Below the pieces are notes generated by a model that was not told where the DNA came from, searched no databases, and saw nothing but the letters and a program-made list of their open reading frames with translations. Shown in pieces: positions 42,292-51,024 of a stretch of 52,500 bases of DNA. Every line of letters starts with the position of its first letter. The stretch's first letter is position 1. Location: NCBI GenBank assembly GCA_913057725.1, contig CAJXOS010000028.1, positions 1 to 52,500 of the forward strand. Direction: 5' to 3'. Source of the DNA: an uncultured Lewinella sp. (lineage in GTDB: Bacteria > Bacteroidota > Bacteroidia > Chitinophagales > Saprospiraceae). A program made the translations under genes and the position numbers.

Positions 42292-43290
42292 TTAGCTGAC
42301 TTGCCCTTGCTGCGTTTTGAATTGCTTGGGGCTTAACTGCGTTTCCTTTTTGAAGGCAGAATAGAACGTAGAGGCGGAACTGAAACCCACATCGAAAGCC
42401 AAGCTTTCGATCTTGTATTGACTATTTTCCGGATCGAGGAGGTGCTGTTGGACTTCTTTGATCCGGAAATGGTTAATCGTCTCCGGAAAGCTTCGATCGT
42501 ATAATTTCTGTACGGCCCTCGTCACCAGATAGCTAGGCATTTCAATGGAGGCAGCGAATTGGTTTAGCGTCAGTCCTTTGGTCCGGTAAATGTGCTCCAA
42601 CTCTAAGGCAGACCTTACCTTTTGAAGTTGTTCTTCTGCCAGGTCGTTGTCTATGGCTGATCGATGTAAGCGTCCATTCTCTTGTAAGGCTCTAAAGAGC
42701 AAATAATGAAGAGGAAGAATAGCCAGGCCTGCACCGATAGCATATTGTAGCATGGAATCTGTGATGTGCTGGAAAACAAAAATCATCCAAATACCACTGA
42801 GGCTTACTAAGACGGCTTGGAGCCACCTACGATTTTCTTTAGCGGTTACCGAGAGCTGTCGAAAGATCAACCAACTGCCGACTAAGTAGAGTAGCATTAC
42901 TGCTGTAGCGATCTTGTAAAGGACCGTTGCGAATGAAGGGATTACTAACCAAATCAATAGCATACCGGTTACGGGAAGAACGAAATGGCTCCATGTCCAA
43001 AGCTTGATTGGGGGTTGAGGATGCTTCATACTCCTCATGTAAAGCAAGAGTAATGGCCCAATACTAGCCAACCCCAGGAATCCTAGGCCTACGCCTAAAG
43101 GGGCCGCACCGTACAGAATGAAATACCAGATGGATTTTCCAATTCTTAAAGCAATGGCTAGTAAAAGGGCTGCCAGTAGGTAATCTTGCTCCTTTCGATG
43201 ACCACCTCTCCAAAGGCTGTAAGAGGCCAGCAGAACTGCTGCTCCAACGGCTAGGCCCGCCAGAATTCCCAATACGCCTGTAATATCCAT
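42292..43290 (-). CDS. Membrane-bound AraC-family regulator
   Basis: A 332-residue protein with about six to seven N-terminal membrane helices (1-205) followed by a cytoplasmic AraC DNA-binding domain (about 225-325). The second helix-turn-helix has VGFSSASTFYSAFKKETQLSPKQF. This 'sensor in the membrane, HTH in the cytoplasm' plan is known from Bacteroidota. It follows the SulP transporter gene after 4 bases, so it may sense or regulate uptake of the transported anion. The effector is unknown. Confidence 0.85.
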   Translation of the reverse strand: MDITGVLGILAGLAVGAAVLLASYSLWRGGHRKEQDYLLAALLLAIALRIGKSIWYFILYGAAPLGVGLGFLGLASIGPLLLLYMRSMKHPQPPIKLWTWSHFVLPVTGMLLIWLVIPSFATVLYKIATAVMLLYLVGSWLIFRQLSVTAKENRRWLQAVLVSLSGIWMIFVFQHITDSMLQYAIGAGLAILPLHYLLFRALQENGRLHRSAIDNDLAEEQLQKVRSALELEHIYRTKGLTLNQFAASIEMPSYLVTRAVQKLYDRSFPETINHFRIKEVQQHLLDPENSQYKIESLAFDVGFSSASTFYSAFKKETQLSPKQFKTQQGQVS

Positions 43291-43294
43291 ATGG

Positions 43295-45031
43295 CTAATC
43301 GTTTAACACAAATTCGACCGCATCAATGTTATGCAGGAAATGGCAATTAGTGCCAATTTCATGGTCAATTCCCGAGCGGGACAAGACATCCCGTACAGGC
43401 CCCATGGTACCAGCCAAACATAATCGAATATTCTGATCGGCGCAATGCTGATGAATATCTCGAATGGCGGTTAAACCACTGGAGTCAATATTGATAATGC
43501 TAGAGGTATCTAATAACAGCGTGTGAAGCTGCCCCGGATACCTCCGCATTAATCTCTTGATCTGCTCCTTGAAGAAAGCAGCATTTAAAAAGTACAAGGC
43601 TGCATCGAAGCGAACAATTAAGATCCCATCAAATTGCTTTACTTCTGGGTAGCGTTTTACATTTCTGAATTGGCTACTATCAGGCAATTGCCCTAGTACA
43701 GCGATGTGCGGCTTGGAAGACTGATAGAGTATACTCAAAATAGAGAGTACCACTCCGGTTAGGACCCCTTCGGCAATACCTAAACCCAGCGTAGCTACAA
43801 AGGTGATGAGGGCCATAAAGAAGTCTCGCCGGTCAATATCCCAGAGTGCAACGACCCCTCTCACATTGAGCAAACTCCGTACTGCCATTAATATGATTCC
43901 CGCTAGGATCGCTACCGGGAGATAGTAGAACAGGGGCGTCAACAAGACCAGGGCTAAAGCAGTGGCTAAAGCAGCTACTATAGACGCAATTCCACTAGTA
44001 GCACCAGCTTCGTTGTTGATAGCGGAACGTGTGAAACTAGCGGATGAGGGTATAGCCTGGAAAAAGGCACCAAATATTTTTGATACTCCAATGGCGATGA
44101 GTTCTTGATTGGGACGTATTTCAGTATCCTTGTTCTGAATTTCCAGCGCTTTGGCAATGCTTATGGTTTCCACGACTCCCATGATGGTTACTGTCAGTAC
44201 GGTAGGCCAGATCAACTGCAGATTACTCGTAGTTACTTCTGGTAATCGAAATGCTGGCAGGCCGGCAGGAATGTCACCGATGATTTGAAGGCCCAATTCA
44301 GTGAGCTGTAAGAAATAAGCCAATAATGTGCCTACTACGACCACCAGTAATGCTCCTGGTAATTTCGGTGCCCATTTCCTGAGTCCTAGCAGGAGCAGAA
44401 TTGTACCACTACAGAAAAAGAAGGTCAACCAGTGCGTTTGACCCAGTCTTTCCAAAAGGTAGCCTATCGTTAGATGGAGGTGAGGAAATCTAGGTACCAC
44501 AATGCCAAACAGATCTGGTAACTGGCTTATGGCGATAATGATAGCTGCAGCCGAGCTGAATCCCATAATCACGGGATTAGATAATAGATTAGCCAACGCG
44601 CCTAAGCGAAGTGCACCCATTAGTAGTTGAGCGATACCAATGCACACCCCAGACAAAATGACGAGTGCTATATATTCACTTGTTCCCGGTTCAGCTACCT
44701 GGCTAATCCCTGCCAGAATAAGTAAAGAGGAAACTGCTACCGGGCCTAGCGATAGTTGACGAGATGTCCCCGTCAACCCATAGATGATCAAGGGTAGCAG
44801 TGCTGTGTACAGGCCATATATTGGTGGTACACCCGCAAGCATAGCATAGGCCATTCCTTGCGGAATCAGCATTATACAAACCGTTAGGCCAGCGATAATA
44901 TCATGCCTAAAGCGAGAAGTATTGTAATCTTCAACTTGTTCTAAAATGGGGAAGAGGCTCCGCCAACGCATACCAGGGATTGTGCTAAAAAGATGCCCAA
45001 AGGTAATGATTCTACCTGGAGCATTATTCAT
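43295..45031 (-). CDS. SulP-family anion transporter with STAS domain
   Basis: A 578-residue SulP permease. Twelve to fourteen membrane helices follow the N-terminal HDIIAGLTVCIMLIPQGMAYAMLAGVPP, ending in a cytoplasmic STAS domain (about 440-560; LLLDTSSIINIDSSGLTAI). Such proteins move sulfate, bicarbonate, fumarate or other anions. The downstream membrane AraC gene shares the transcript. The ATG at 45031 is used; the ATG at 44971 (MRWRSLFPILE), nearer to the family's usual start, is also plausible. Confidence 0.88.
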   Translation of the reverse strand: MNNAPGRIITFGHLFSTIPGMRWRSLFPILEQVEDYNTSRFRHDIIAGLTVCIMLIPQGMAYAMLAGVPPIYGLYTALLPLIIYGLTGTSRQLSLGPVAVSSLLILAGISQVAEPGTSEYIALVILSGVCIGIAQLLMGALRLGALANLLSNPVIMGFSSAAAIIIAISQLPDLFGIVVPRFPHLHLTIGYLLERLGQTHWLTFFFCSGTILLLLGLRKWAPKLPGALLVVVVGTLLAYFLQLTELGLQIIGDIPAGLPAFRLPEVTTSNLQLIWPTVLTVTIMGVVETISIAKALEIQNKDTEIRPNQELIAIGVSKIFGAFFQAIPSSASFTRSAINNEAGATSGIASIVAALATALALVLLTPLFYYLPVAILAGIILMAVRSLLNVRGVVALWDIDRRDFFMALITFVATLGLGIAEGVLTGVVLSILSILYQSSKPHIAVLGQLPDSSQFRNVKRYPEVKQFDGILIVRFDAALYFLNAAFFKEQIKRLMRRYPGQLHTLLLDTSSIINIDSSGLTAIRDIHQHCADQNIRLCLAGTMGPVRDVLSRSGIDHEIGTNCHFLHNIDAVEFVLND

Positions 45032-45088
45032 TCTAAAGTCAGGCTATCAGTATCTGTTAGTACAAAAAATACTTTTCTTTGTTACGAA

Positions 45089-45105
45089 ATTGCGCTAGCT
45101 GCAAT
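45089..45105. repeat. Palindrome in the SulP / beta-barrel divergent region
   Basis: ATTGC-GCTAGCT-GCAAT: 5-base arms around a nearly palindromic centre, midway between two diverging genes (start codons at 45031 and 45134). A shared operator is possible; no regulator is assigned. Confidence 0.3.
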
Positions 45106-45133
45106 GAACTACTAAAATAGATTTTCTCGAAGT

Positions 45134-45961
45134 ATGAAAACACAACGCACTCCGCTCTATTTACTTGCTCTTGGTATTGTATTTTGCTTCCTGTTTGGTA
45201 GCTCATCTGTCCATGCGCAACAGGTCAAAACCAGTCTTTATCTTCAGAAGTACAGAAGTGTCTTTCTTGGTTTTGGTCCTCGTTTTCTAAATACTGATCC
45301 AGGCACAATAGTCACCACTTTCGTTGATGATAGTCCCTCGATGGATAGCTTCAACTCGACTTTTGATGTAAAAGACGGATACACTAACCTGGGAATTAAC
45401 TTCGGCTATAAATTTGGGCGCTACCGTGGCCTTTCGCACGATATTGTTTTCGATGTAACAGCTACCAGTAGTTACACCTTCAAATTTGGTTACTCTTTGG
45501 GGTGGAATTTCTTGTTTGACAAGGGGGATAAGAATTTGTTGTTCCGACCAGCAATCCAAGGCCTGGTGGCTAATACCGTTTTCCAAATTGGCCAGCTCGA
45601 GAACAATGCTAGCTATATCCAGGTAGATGAACTCCAGTATTTCGAGTCGGAACTAGATGTGGAACTGCGTTCGGCAAGTATAACGCTGGCCCCTCGCCTT
45701 GATGTCACTTACGTTGTAGCAAAGCGATTTGATGTTTTTCTGAAGCTCGCTTACGACTTGTCACGAGATAATATCCAACCCTCACTCGAGCTTTCAGTAC
45801 CAGAAGATTTAAGAACGGAAGACTCGCCTAGAGATTCGAGCTTAGATATTGATGGAAACAACCCATTGGTACTGTACAATGGCGAAAAGTTAGAGTCCCT
45901 TCCGTATAATCCTAGTGGCCTTCGAGCAACTATTGGTGTGAGTTATCTGTGGAATCGATAG
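45134..45961 (+). CDS. Predicted outer-membrane beta-barrel protein
   Basis: A 275-residue protein with a long signal peptide (1-28, ending VHAQ). The mature part alternates polar and aromatic residues in short strands (for example TSSYTFKFGYSLGWNFLF), with loops rich in D, N and S, and ends in SYLWNR, close to the aromatic-terminal signal of barrels. It resembles the small OmpW/porin-like barrel proteins of Bacteroidota. The exact family is not recognised. Confidence 0.68.
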   Translation: MKTQRTPLYLLALGIVFCFLFGSSSVHAQQVKTSLYLQKYRSVFLGFGPRFLNTDPGTIVTTFVDDSPSMDSFNSTFDVKDGYTNLGINFGYKFGRYRGLSHDIVFDVTATSSYTFKFGYSLGWNFLFDKGDKNLLFRPAIQGLVANTVFQIGQLENNASYIQVDELQYFESELDVELRSASITLAPRLDVTYVVAKRFDVFLKLAYDLSRDNIQPSLELSVPEDLRTEDSPRDSSLDIDGNNPLVLYNGEKLESLPYNPSGLRATIGVSYLWNR

Positions 45962-45979
45962 CCTACCGGAATTGACCTG

Positions 45980-46068
45980 GTCGAGTCGTTTGGTGTATTT
46001 TATGTACATTGAAAATAGATCACCAATTTTCGATTCTGCTGTTTTCAGCGGAAACCAAACGACCCGAC
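45980..46068 (+). promoter_or_regulatory. Folded leader (three-way junction) before the 46070 gene
   Basis: GTCGAGTCGTTTGGT at 45980-45994 pairs with ACCAAACGACCCGAC at 46054-46068 (14 of 15 pairs), ending one base before the ATG. Inside are GAAAAT/ATTTTC (46011-46016 with 46026-46031) and an 8-bp stem 46034-46041 with 46046-46053 closed by a TTTT loop. The three helices together form a possible three-way junction covering the start region. Confidence 0.6.
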
Positions 46069-46069
46069 T

Positions 46070-47038
46070 ATGACTAGACTAACGCTTTTACTAGCCCTAT
46101 CTCTTGGGCTCCTATCTCCTGTTATTGGCCAATCATCGTTGTATCCGTATGAACCGTCGCCAGACCATCCATTTGGCCTGCCAAACCCTGATGCTCCCCA
46201 GGAAGTAATGGATTGGGCGCCTCTAATTGGAGAGTGTGCCTGCCGGAGTGTAAGCCGAAACCCTGATGGATCATGGCAAGATACGGTTGACATGACCTGG
46301 CGATTCAAGTACATTATGAATGGCTGGGCGGTACAAGATGAAACACTGAAGACCGATGGTTCTTATGCTGGGAGTATCCGGCAGTACATCGCGGATAGTA
46401 CCAGTTGGTATGTTCACTATTATAGTTCTGGAGGGCCCACTGCTACCTTACCCGCTTGGGAGGGCAACAAAAATGAAGATGGCGATATCATCTTGTACCG
46501 CGATCAGACAGCACCAAACGGCATGCAAGGCGATTTCAAAATCACCTTCTCTGATATCAGTGACGCCGGCTTTCGCTGGAAGGGAGAGTGGGTGGATAAG
46601 ACCCGTTCGGTATTCTATCCTACCTGGTATATTAACTGCAAAAAGAACCGGGAGCCGACCAATGATAAACAGCGGTCTCAATTGCTGAGTCAAATTGCAC
46701 AGTTTTCAAAGGAGGTCGTGGCAGGCAATGCCAAGGCTGTAGCTGCCATGTACACCGAGGACGGAAAGATCTTTCCCGGAGGTCGGCGGATTATGGAGGG
46801 GCGCGAAGTACTAGAGGACTATTGGACGCCTGGTGAAAATGCTAAGATTAGCTATCACAAGATTACTCCAGAAGAAATCAAGTTTCTTGGTGACTACGCC
46901 TATGACTTTGGTTATTACGAAGGTAAGACTACCCAAGCTGATGGAAATATTTCTGACTGGGCCGGGAAATATGTCATTGTATGGAAGAGAGTGGGAGAGG
47001 AGTGGCAGATCTACTTGGACATATGGAATAGAATATAA
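46070..47038 (+). CDS. Secreted protein with DUF1579-like and NTF2-like domains
   Basis: A 322-residue secreted protein. A signal peptide (1-21) precedes an N-terminal domain (about 45-190) resembling DUF1579 proteins, with LIGECACRSVSRNPDGSW and DMTWRFKYIMNGWAVQDE, and a C-terminal NTF2/SnoaL-like domain (about 205-322) with AVAAMYTEDGKIFPGGRRIMEG. The fusion is reasonable but unusual. It follows the beta-barrel gene with the folded leader between them. Catalytic activity is not evident. Confidence 0.72.
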   Translation: MTRLTLLLALSLGLLSPVIGQSSLYPYEPSPDHPFGLPNPDAPQEVMDWAPLIGECACRSVSRNPDGSWQDTVDMTWRFKYIMNGWAVQDETLKTDGSYAGSIRQYIADSTSWYVHYYSSGGPTATLPAWEGNKNEDGDIILYRDQTAPNGMQGDFKITFSDISDAGFRWKGEWVDKTRSVFYPTWYINCKKNREPTNDKQRSQLLSQIAQFSKEVVAGNAKAVAAMYTEDGKIFPGGRRIMEGREVLEDYWTPGENAKISYHKITPEEIKFLGDYAYDFGYYEGKTTQADGNISDWAGKYVIVWKRVGEEWQIYLDIWNRI

Positions 47039-47052
47039 TCCAATAGTAATCG

Positions 47053-47580
47053 ATGATAATCATAATTAATGGTGCAATTGGAGCCGGAAAAACCTCCGTG
47101 TCTTGGGCCTTGCTGGAAGCGTTTGAACAAGCAGCAATGCTGGACGGAGATTATATAGCTGCAGTTGCACCCTTCTCTATTTTCGAGCCTTCTGACTTGG
47201 AATATGCATATCGAAGCATAGCTGAGTTAGCCACTTTCCACTTTCAAAATGGTTATCGCACGATCATCATCAACTACGTTTTTGAAACTGTTGAGGAGTT
47301 GGATAAGATGAAATCCTTACTCGCTCTAATCGACTTGCCGATACACCCGTTTCTCCTCACGTGTACAGCAGCAGAACGAGAAAGACGTATTCGCCACCGC
47401 GCTACTCCCCACTCCGATTTAGAATGGGAGATTCCTCGCTCGAATGATCTACATCAGATACTTTTGAAGAGTGCTGATCAAGGAGACTTAGGGGAAATCG
47501 TGGGCACTACTTCCAGGTCACTGGAAGAGGTGGTGGCTCAGATTATGGATCAAATAAACAACCATAGCGATGGAAATTAA
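47053..47580 (+). CDS. P-loop nucleotide kinase-like protein
   Basis: A 175-residue AAA/shikimate-kinase-like protein. The Walker A motif is G7AIGAGKTS near the N terminus, followed by a hydrophobic strand with D (LDGDYIAA), and the R-rich lid AERERRIRHRATPHSD. Likely acts as a small-molecule kinase with unknown substrate. It starts 14 bases after the preceding gene and overlaps the DinB gene by 11 bases. Confidence 0.75.
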   Translation: MIIIINGAIGAGKTSVSWALLEAFEQAAMLDGDYIAAVAPFSIFEPSDLEYAYRSIAELATFHFQNGYRTIIINYVFETVEELDKMKSLLALIDLPIHPFLLTCTAAERERRIRHRATPHSDLEWEIPRSNDLHQILLKSADQGDLGEIVGTTSRSLEEVVAQIMDQINNHSDGN

Positions 47581-48076
47581 GGATGTAAACAGTTTCTTGA
47601 AGTACTACAGTCGGGTGAAAGGACGAACCCGAAGGTTGTTTGATTATATTCCTCCTGAGCATATCGAGTGGACCTGTCAGGAAGGTAGGTTTACCATTGG
47701 CGATCTTATCCGTCATTTGGCAAATATTGAGCGCTATCTGTACGCAGAAACCATTCAGCATCGCCCAGGTGCCTACACTGGTTGTGGTACGGAGTTCGCT
47801 TCAGGTCTTGAGGCCACCATTCAGTATTACGATCAGTGCTATAAAGAGTCAGAGGCCATATTTGCTCGACTAAGTGACGAGGATTTATTGCGAAAATGTC
47901 CAACCTTGAATGGAGTTGAAATCACCACTTGGAAGTGGTTGCGTGCTCTGGTTGAACACGAAATTCATCATCGTGGTCAGCTGTATGTGTATTTGGGAAT
48001 ACTAGGGGTAAAGACACCTCCAATCTATGGTCTGACCTCCGAGGAAGTCATCATCAAGAGTAAAGAGGAGGGATAA
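47570..48076 (+). CDS. DinB-family metal-binding protein
   Basis: A 168-residue four-helix-bundle protein of the DinB/YfiT group. The metal-binding His triad is seen as RHLANIERY and EHEIHHRGQLYVYL. Members include thiol transferases (bacillithiol-dependent) and hydrolases; no substrate is assigned. It overlaps the kinase gene by 11 bases and ends one base before the converging HAD gene. Confidence 0.82.
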   Translation: MEIKDVNSFLKYYSRVKGRTRRLFDYIPPEHIEWTCQEGRFTIGDLIRHLANIERYLYAETIQHRPGAYTGCGTEFASGLEATIQYYDQCYKESEAIFARLSDEDLLRKCPTLNGVEITTWKWLRALVEHEIHHRGQLYVYLGILGVKTPPIYGLTSEEVIIKSKEEG

Positions 48077-48077
48077 G

Positions 48078-48743
48078 CTAGCTGACCAATTCTGATAGGT
48101 CTTCAATAATTCTACTGGGTTCAATATTCCAGGGGTCAAATTGGGCAGTGCTGCTTCGCTTCACCCAAATTCCTTGCATCCCTGCGTTAATAGATCCCAT
48201 GACATCAAAAGGATTGCCAGAGACCAAGGCGCATTGCTCTAGATTAAAGCCCGCGGTATCTGCAAAGTGTTGGTAGACGATTGGACTCGGCTTAAAAACT
48301 TGGGTAGACTCCACGCTCACCACTCCTTTAAAGTAAGGAAGAAGATCTGCCTGTTTCAGTAAGTCTGTGACTACTTGTTTGGGACCATTCGAGAAGGCGA
48401 AAATACTCGTGTCTGTATATTGCAACTTATCCAGCGCAAGCTTCGCATCTGGAAATGCAGGGAGATGAGCATAACTACTTTGGACGTCCACTTTTGTTGC
48501 TTCATCAAATTCTAAATCATTGGCTGTTAGCGCATAATCTAGGGCTTGCCTGGTAACTACGGGAAAGGGCACATATCGCTCCATCAGGCCTCTCCGGAAG
48601 CTATATTCGAGCTGCTTCGCTCGCCAGGTTGCTGAAACCGCACCTGCTTTGTCACCGATGTGCTGTTGCAATTTATTCAGGACGCCATTCGTGTCAATTA
48701 GCGTACCGTAAACATCAAAGGCGAGGGCTGATATAGGTTTCAT
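48078..48743 (-). CDS. Haloacid dehalogenase type II (HAD superfamily)
   Basis: A 221-residue HAD hydrolase of the L-2-haloacid dehalogenase type. D10 in FDVYGTLID is the nucleophile; FSNG supplies the Ser/Asn, VFKPSP the Lys, and SGNPFDVMGSINAGMQGIW the last acidic motif with the Ser-Asn characteristic of type II. Actual substrate could be haloacids or phosphate esters. It lies 4 bases after the AlkC-type gene, at the end of a minus-strand operon. Confidence 0.85.
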   Translation of the reverse strand: MKPISALAFDVYGTLIDTNGVLNKLQQHIGDKAGAVSATWRAKQLEYSFRRGLMERYVPFPVVTRQALDYALTANDLEFDEATKVDVQSSYAHLPAFPDAKLALDKLQYTDTSIFAFSNGPKQVVTDLLKQADLLPYFKGVVSVESTQVFKPSPIVYQHFADTAGFNLEQCALVSGNPFDVMGSINAGMQGIWVKRSSTAQFDPWNIEPSRIIEDLSELVS

Positions 48744-48747
48744 CGTT

Positions 48748-49857
48748 CTATTTGGCTTTCAAAGTGAAGTTATGTTGAGCAAACTCGCGGCCGTTGGCAA
48801 TGATCGAGATCCGATGTTCTCCGGGGTAGAAGACGCGAGTTGTGATAAGTTTAAAGGGTTGTCTTCGTTGAATGCGATGCGTTGATCCCGCCTCATAATC
48901 CTTTTCACTGACCTTAAAGACTTTCCGACTATGCGTACCATTAGCCTTTAGGTAGTAAATGGCATATTCCAATCGAATGGTCAAGGCTTCTTGATGGGTA
49001 TGCTGCAAATCAAATTCAAACTCAAGGTACGCTCCGATTTGGACTGTTGGGGTATGGAGTTTGAAGCTGTCAATTTCAATTTTGTCGGCATGGCCAAGCC
49101 CAAATAGCATAAGTGCTCTTGGATGTGATTGTTTGAGTAGTCCTCGACAGGCATGTCGCACCAAACGATCTGTATCCGTACTGATTCCTTTCCAACGCTC
49201 AGCAATATCCATCACAAGCTCAGGATGGTCTTTTGAAATATCGTTGAGATGATTGGCTACACTGCGGCGTACAGTTTCACTGGAATCTGTCTTGAGGTTC
49301 TCTAATATGGGGAGGGTAGGAGAAGGATCTTTCTTCAAACCAGGAACCCCCAAGCCCCATGGTAAACGAGGTCGGCTGCCTTCTGATGCCAGTCGCCTAA
49401 CCATGGCATGACTATGCTTGGACCAAATCAACATCTGATCAATCATAGGCTTTGGATAACGCACCAAGAATGGACGTACCGCAAACTCACAACTGGTGAA
49501 TTTGGTGATGGCTTCCATTGCTTTGACGGAGGCATCGAAATCGTCCAAGCCATATTGCTCCACGAAGTCTGGTAAGAACATGTATTCAAAGGACATACTC
49601 TCTTCCTCATCTCCGCGCAGGTGATCTATTACTGCTACGATTATTTCCAGTGCTGCATCTAGATCTTCGGGAAGCTCCACTCGCAGTACGGCAGACAGCT
49701 TTCGCATCCGTTCTTTGAGCTCTAATTGAGGCCAATCTTCGGTGAACACTTGCTTTAAGTAGGCATCCTTACGGAAGGAGGGATAGATTTCCAGCATTAC
49801 ATCAGTGAATCCCTCTACGAAGGATTCACTGTACATGTTTTTTAGTGGTTCAGCCAT
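48748..49857 (-). CDS. AlkC-type DNA glycosylase with Ig-like domain
   Basis: A 369-residue HEAT-like-repeat protein of the AlkC/AlkD DNA alkylation repair group. The HEAT-like repeats occupy about 1-240, with the conserved block RRLASEGSRPRLPWG that lines the DNA groove, and residues about 255-369 form a beta-sandwich like the Ig-like C-terminal domain described for one AlkC subgroup. These enzymes remove 3-methyladenine and related alkylated bases without base flipping. It is 18 bases after the small monooxygenase-fold gene and 4 before the HAD gene. Confidence 0.83.
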   Translation of the reverse strand: MAEPLKNMYSESFVEGFTDVMLEIYPSFRKDAYLKQVFTEDWPQLELKERMRKLSAVLRVELPEDLDAALEIIVAVIDHLRGDEEESMSFEYMFLPDFVEQYGLDDFDASVKAMEAITKFTSCEFAVRPFLVRYPKPMIDQMLIWSKHSHAMVRRLASEGSRPRLPWGLGVPGLKKDPSPTLPILENLKTDSSETVRRSVANHLNDISKDHPELVMDIAERWKGISTDTDRLVRHACRGLLKQSHPRALMLFGLGHADKIEIDSFKLHTPTVQIGAYLEFEFDLQHTHQEALTIRLEYAIYYLKANGTHSRKVFKVSEKDYEAGSTHRIQRRQPFKLITTRVFYPGEHRISIIANGREFAQHNFTLKAK

Positions 49858-49875
49858 TTGTTTTCTCTCTGACTG

Positions 49876-50205
49876 TTAGCGGTAAGATGAAAATAGGGAA
49901 AAATGAGAAACGCCACCATCACTATCTTCAAAAGGTTCTTCCATAAGTTGGAAATAGCCTGCACAGACTGGGCTCTGCATGGCAGCTTTCATGGCTGCCT
50001 CGGCATCAGCCTGACTGGCCCAGTGTACGATGTCTATGAATTCCCGATCACTCTTCTTCAAAAGATCTCGGTGTAGATACCCTTTTTGTTGGGAAAGGAA
50101 GTCTTCCTGTAATTGTGCCGAAGCCACTTGTAGTTGATCTTCAGTAGCACCACTTTTCAATTGAAAAGGCGCCATTTCTACTACCACTTGCTTGGTGTCT
50201 GTCAT
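49876..50205 (-). CDS. Antibiotic-biosynthesis-monooxygenase-fold protein
   Basis: A 109-residue dimeric alpha-beta barrel protein (ABM-like). Characteristic features are a beta-strand MAPFQLKSGATEDQL and the segment DIVHWASQADAEAAM. Such small proteins oxidise or degrade aromatic or haem-like compounds, or have other roles; no substrate is evident. It has its own -7 element and heads the AlkC-HAD group. Confidence 0.7.
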   Translation of the reverse strand: MTDTKQVVVEMAPFQLKSGATEDQLQVASAQLQEDFLSQQKGYLHRDLLKKSDREFIDIVHWASQADAEAAMKAAMQSPVCAGYFQLMEEPFEDSDGGVSHFSLFSSYR

Positions 50206-50263
50206 TTCAGAATTCGTTTAATTTAGGATTGATTTCATCAGTGAAGAGTTCTTCATCTGGAAA

Positions 50264-50271
50264 CAAATCTA
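50264..50271 (-). promoter_or_regulatory. Bacteroidota -7 promoter element for the monooxygenase-AlkC-HAD group
   Basis: On the minus strand TAGATTTG is an exact TAnnTTTG match 59 bases before the ATG at 50205. A TTG occurs only 14 bases upstream of it, which is too close for a standard -33 box. Confidence 0.45.
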
Positions 50272-50305
50272 GTGGTAGGTAATGACAAGGGTATGTCAGT
50301 AGCGA

Positions 50306-51001
50306 TTAGGAATATTTTTCCATGACCTGACGGAAGTAGGTGCCTAGATCAAAGGATTCCGCATGATCAGACTTGGAGTCTAATAATCGCAGTGATTCCA
50401 TCCGGTCCAGGCGGAACTCTCTATGATCTTTTCGAAGTAAGCAAAAGGCGATAAGCACCCACTTGTCATCATTAAAATACAACCCAAGTGGTTCAATGAC
50501 ACGCTCTGTAAGTTCATCTTTGTAAATGGATCGATACTGAATTCTAACTTGACGAAAGCTCGTGATCGCTTTTTGAATGTCGGCTAAAACGGTACTGTGC
50601 TTATCCAAATGTTCGGTTAAGGATGGGCTAATTCTACTGCTTAGTAGTTCAGCACGGTCCTTATGTTTCCCTCGCATGATAGCCCGGATCTTGGTCAGGG
50701 CTTCTCCGTAATGCTTGTTAAGTGATTGCTCCGCGTTCTGGAGGACAAATTTTTCGGCGGTGACTAGTGCATTAGCCTCTTCTTCGGTGAAGGAGACTGG
50801 AGGCAAGACGTACCCATCCATTAACCAATAGCCTTGACCTGCCTCTCCACTCACAGGGATGCCAGCCTCTCTTAGCGCATTGATGTCACGATAAACCGTA
50901 CGCAGACTGATATCAAACCGTTCCGCAATCTCAGCTGCTCGGACGAGACGGCGGGATTGCAGCTGCGTCTGAATGGCTAGAAGGCGAGATAATCGATTCA
51001 T
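50306..51001 (-). CDS. YafY/WYL-domain transcriptional regulator
   Basis: A 231-residue regulator with an N-terminal helix-turn-helix (about 1-60; AERFDISLRTVYRDINALREAGIPV) and a WYL domain (about 140-205, with the YRSIYKDELTERVIEPLGLYF stretch). WYL proteins sense nucleic acid fragments or small ligands and often respond to DNA damage or phage infection. An alkylation-repair gene group lies directly downstream on the same strand, so control of that group is a plausible inference. It follows the secreted protein gene after 23 bases. Confidence 0.85.
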   Translation of the reverse strand: MNRLSRLLAIQTQLQSRRLVRAAEIAERFDISLRTVYRDINALREAGIPVSGEAGQGYWLMDGYVLPPVSFTEEEANALVTAEKFVLQNAEQSLNKHYGEALTKIRAIMRGKHKDRAELLSSRISPSLTEHLDKHSTVLADIQKAITSFRQVRIQYRSIYKDELTERVIEPLGLYFNDDKWVLIAFCLLRKDHREFRLDRMESLRLLDSKSDHAESFDLGTYFRQVMEKYS

Positions 51002-51024
51002 GAAATCCAGTTTGGATTATTGGT

